From NCBI GenBank assembly GCA_003427395.1, contig BFEA01000127.1, forward strand, positions 1,537,904-1,569,834: DNA of 31,931 nt, written 5' to 3'. The notes beneath the pieces are model-generated. The model saw nothing but the letters and a program-made list of their open reading frames with translations. It was not told the DNA's origin and made no database searches. This stretch comes from Chara braunii (Eukaryota > Streptophyta > Charophyceae > Charales > Characeae). Positions 29,330 to 31,931 of the stretch are shown in pieces. Each line of letters starts with the position of its first letter. Positions within the stretch are counted from its first letter, which is position 1. A program made the position numbers and the translations under genes.

Positions 29330-31010
29330 CCGGATAGTGGTGTTGTTCAGCGGATCGTCCAAGGACGAGTAATCGCCATCATATCTACGGGTTTACGGTC
29401 GACCAATGCCAGAACGACCTGGCCGGAGCTGGGGTTTGGTTGCGGTACCGTGTAACCTGAGTCATGTAGGGGTTAGAGGCCTGGTAGAGAGATTTAGGGA
29501 ACTCCAGAGGGTGGAAGGCAGTCCAATGGCTAACCGTGAGTTGTTACTAGGTCGACGCTGGTCGGAGCTGGGGGGGGGGGGTTGCACCACCCTGTAACCC
29601 AGCGGTTCAGGGTGCGAGACCTGGTTGAGCTTAGTATTTAGGATAGGTGGGTTGAGGCAGCTGTAGAGTGGTCTGTTGAATAACACAGGGGTAACGGGGT
29701 TTTGGATATATTAGCTCCCGAGTTATCTCAATTGCTTCTCATTCTTCATAAGTAAGTCATTTGGTTTCGGTTGTTTATGGGTGGTTTTGAGAATGCTTTA
29801 GGATTATGGAACTTCTAGCAACTCGCTTTAGGCTGTTTGATACTGGTACATTCATGGATTTGCGGTAGTCCGATGCCAGAATGACGCTGGCCGGTGCTGG
29901 GGTGTTGCCCTGCAACCTGCTGATTGCAAGAGCATGAGGCCTGGTAGAGAGATTTGGGGATGCCTTGGGGTGGGCATTCCCAGGGACAACCAAGGGTTGT
30001 TGTTGGGACGACGCTGGCCGGAGTTGGGGCGAGTCATGTTGCTCTGTAACCTAGCTGGGTGGGGGTGTGAGGCCTGGGAGAACTCGACAGGGAATAAGAC
30101 AGTGTTGGACCGTTTTATAGAGTTTTGTTTGGGAGTCTAAGAGTTCTGAGCATTCGAGTACCTTGGCTCCCGAGTTATCTCAATTGGTTCTCATTTTTCA
30201 GAAGTAAGTTCGTCGGTTTTGGTTGTTTACTGGTGGTTTTGAGAATGCTTTAGGAATCTGGGGACTTCTAGCAACTCGCTTTAGGCTATTTGATACTGGT
30301 ACATTCATGGATTTGTGGTTGTCCGATGGCAGAACGACGCTGGCCGGTGCTGGGGTGTTGCCCTGCAACCTGCTGATTGCAAGAGCATGAGGCCTGGTAG
30401 AGAGATTTGGGGATGCTTTGGGGTGGGTATTCCCAGGCACAACCAAGGGTTGTTGTTGGGACGACATTGGGCGGAGTTGGGGCGAGTCATGTTGCTCTGT
30501 AACCTAGCTGGGTGGGGGTGTGAGACCTGGGAGAGCTCAACAGGGAATAAGACAGTGTTGGACCGTTTTATAGAGTTTTGTTTGAGAGTCTAAGGGTTCT
30601 GAGCAATGGAGTATATTGGCTCCCGAGTTATCTCAATTGGTTCTCATTTTTCAGAAGTAAATTCGTTGGTTTTGGTTGTTTGCTGGTGGTTTTGAGAATG
30701 CTTTAGGATTCTGGGGATTTCTAGCAACTCGCTTTAGGATGTTTGATATTGGTACATAGGGAGTGTGAGGCCTGGTAGAGAGCTCTGGGGATGCTTTGGG
30801 GTGGCCATTCCAACAGACAACCAAGGGTTGTTGTTGGGACAACGCTGGCCGGAGTTGGGGCGAGCCCTGTTGCTCTGTAACCTACTTGGGTGGGGGTGTG
30901 AGGCCTTGGAGAGCTCGACAGGGAATAAGACCGTGTTGGACAGTCTTAGAGAGTTTTGTTTGGGAGTCTAGGGGTTCTGAGCATTCGAAAAAAGGCCAGT
31001 AGTTATTCAT
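29330..31010. repeat. 452-bp tandem repeat, two full copies plus partial and diverged copies
   Basis: GTGGTTTTGAGAATGCTTTAG starts at 29781, 30233 and 30686 (spacings 452 and 453). Copies at 29781 and 30233 are near identical; the third lacks about 90 bp after GGTACAT near 30756. A more diverged copy precedes them (about 29330-29780), aligned through the shared TCCCGAGTTATCTCAATT (29716, 30170, 30621). Each unit has an internal half-repeat: GACGCTGGCCGG(T/A)G(C/T)TGGGG and GTGAGGCCTGG-like segments occur twice per unit. The open frames of 68-92 codons in it are copies of each other and not genes. A G12 run is at 29570-29581. Confidence 0.88.
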
Positions 31011-31590
31011 AGTTTTCCAACGTTTCCTTTAATTTTCTTGAATTTCCTCAAAAGTTTCCAGATTGATTATTAGTTGGAAGTGGCGAGTAGAAAAACGTTT
31101 TTTTTGCACAGAAACTCACTACTTGATGATTCACCGTATGTTCAAGAATAGAAAAATCCCGATTTTTTGTTATCTAAAACAATCATGTTTATAGTCCTAT
31201 AACATGTGTAGCACGATGAACGTATTCGGGGGTTTTCCGAACGCACAAACGTGCTCTCCTGTTCGTGAATACGTTCGCTTGAATATGTTATCCCATATGT
31301 GGGTGAACATATTAATTTTTGCATGGTTGTCAACCGAATGTCCGGATCGGGATCCAGACGGTCCGGTCTGGATGTCCGGATCCTGTGTCCGGTTTGAAGC
31401 GTCCAGTTGGGCCCCATTTCGAGAAAATTTGAAATTTGTTTTTGGGGTCCCCAAGCGATTTTGCAGTGCTTGGTGGACACCCGAAAATTGTTGCCGCAGT
31501 TTTTGGTGCACCTTTGGGCCAACCGGACCGGCCTTGAAGGGCCTGTACTTGCAATCTTGGGTGCGCTTCAGTGGGTTAAGGAGAATCGGT

Positions 31591-31591
31591 T

Positions 31592-31667
<76 letters not shown>

Positions 31668-31671
31668 TGTC
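31591..31671. repeat. (TG)n microsatellite
   Basis: A TG run of about 80 bp with a TATG interruption near each end. Confidence 0.97.
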
Positions 31672-31835
31672 ATATTCATTATACATTAAAAAAAAGCATG
31701 ACTGTGTCAGATTGTTTCGTCGGACTTTCACCGAGTTATCAGGAGGATGAACCCCGACAGTTTGCCCAGGATTCATTTGACTGATGGATAAGGACTCACA
31801 ACATCGCCCAGAGTTAGGGACAACCCTGAGAAAAG

Positions 31836-31925
<90 letters not shown>

Positions 31926-31931
31926 GTGTGT
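31836..31931. repeat. (TG)n microsatellite at window end
   Basis: A TG run of about 86 bp, then TAAGTGTGT, continuing to the end of the window. Its true length is unknown. Confidence 0.97.

Larger units (their letters stand above)
31205..31931 (+). mobile_element. relative of the hAT-type element, left end only
   Basis: TGTGTAGCA (31205-31213), then GAAC and TTCGG a few bases on, matches the left end of the 12063 element (TGTGTAGCA at 12064). A 10-bp inverted repeat GAACGTATTC/GAATACGTTC follows (31218-31227, 31267-31276), and the interior is rich in TCCGG and TG repeats, like the GT-rich interior of the first element. No right end (TGCTACACA) is found before the window stops, so it may extend beyond or be truncated. 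Confidence 0.45.

Noticed and set aside
29934-30971. Repeated 68-92 codon open frames
   Set aside because: They are copies of each other inside the 452-bp tandem repeat and are disrupted in the other units.
31197-31689. Two open frames of about 160 codons on opposite strands
   Set aside because: Both run through the (TG)n tract and encode Cys-Val or Thr-His repeats; no domain.

Overview
The window looks like repeat-dense, non-genic nuclear DNA of a green-lineage eukaryote, most likely a charophyte alga such as Chara braunii. That identification rests on my recognition of the minus-strand Gag type (a charged coiled-coil N-terminus followed by a WEAS-like Gag core), on a chromodomain-bearing Ty3/gypsy pol, and on the long CT and TG microsatellites. 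It is inference, not a database result. I see no intact host protein-coding gene.

Layout. 1-1509: poly(T), a 95-bp tandem repeat (three copies) and unassigned sequence. 1510-4403 (minus): a Ty3/gypsy element with Gag, RNase H and integrase, lacking protease and most of the reverse transcriptase. 4404-6500: leader or LTR-like sequence, a perfect 24-bp inverted repeat, a GTCAAC minisatellite with 10-12 bp spacing, a (CT)n tract and a field of CTATGGC motifs. 7334-11160 (plus): a decayed, A-rich, unrecognised coding region, possibly a LINE ORF1, carrying a perfect 216-bp tandem duplication with an N at the same place in each copy. 11161-13171: a C-rich tract, then AT-rich sequence interrupted by a 380-bp hAT-type non-autonomous transposon with clear 10-bp terminal inverted repeats and 8-bp target duplications.

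13172-18762 (plus): a decayed chromovirus in the order Gag, protease, reverse transcriptase, RNase H, integrase, chromodomain. It is followed by a repeat-rich 3' region, a polypurine tract and a candidate 3' LTR from 20276. 21190-21600: a rearranged foldback repeat. 21780-26523 (plus): a decayed LINE with endonuclease, reverse transcriptase, a C-terminal zinc-binding motif and a poly(A) tail. 26524-27753: a 117-bp foldback element, a possible tRNA-derived SINE, and a U2 snRNA-like sequence on the minus strand. 29330-31010: a 452-bp tandem repeat. 31205-31931: a sequence sharing a terminus with the hAT-type element, then two (TG)n tracts running to the window end.

None of the elements appears able to move by itself: every coding region carries stops, frameshifts or deletions. 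Many of the stops are TGA or TAG at positions where the family usually has Trp, Arg or Gln, as expected from decay of methylated cytosine. The most informative items are the precisely bounded hAT-type element with its diverged relative, and the U2-like RNA, which has a changed branch-site recognition sequence but what looks like a compensatory pair in stem IIa.
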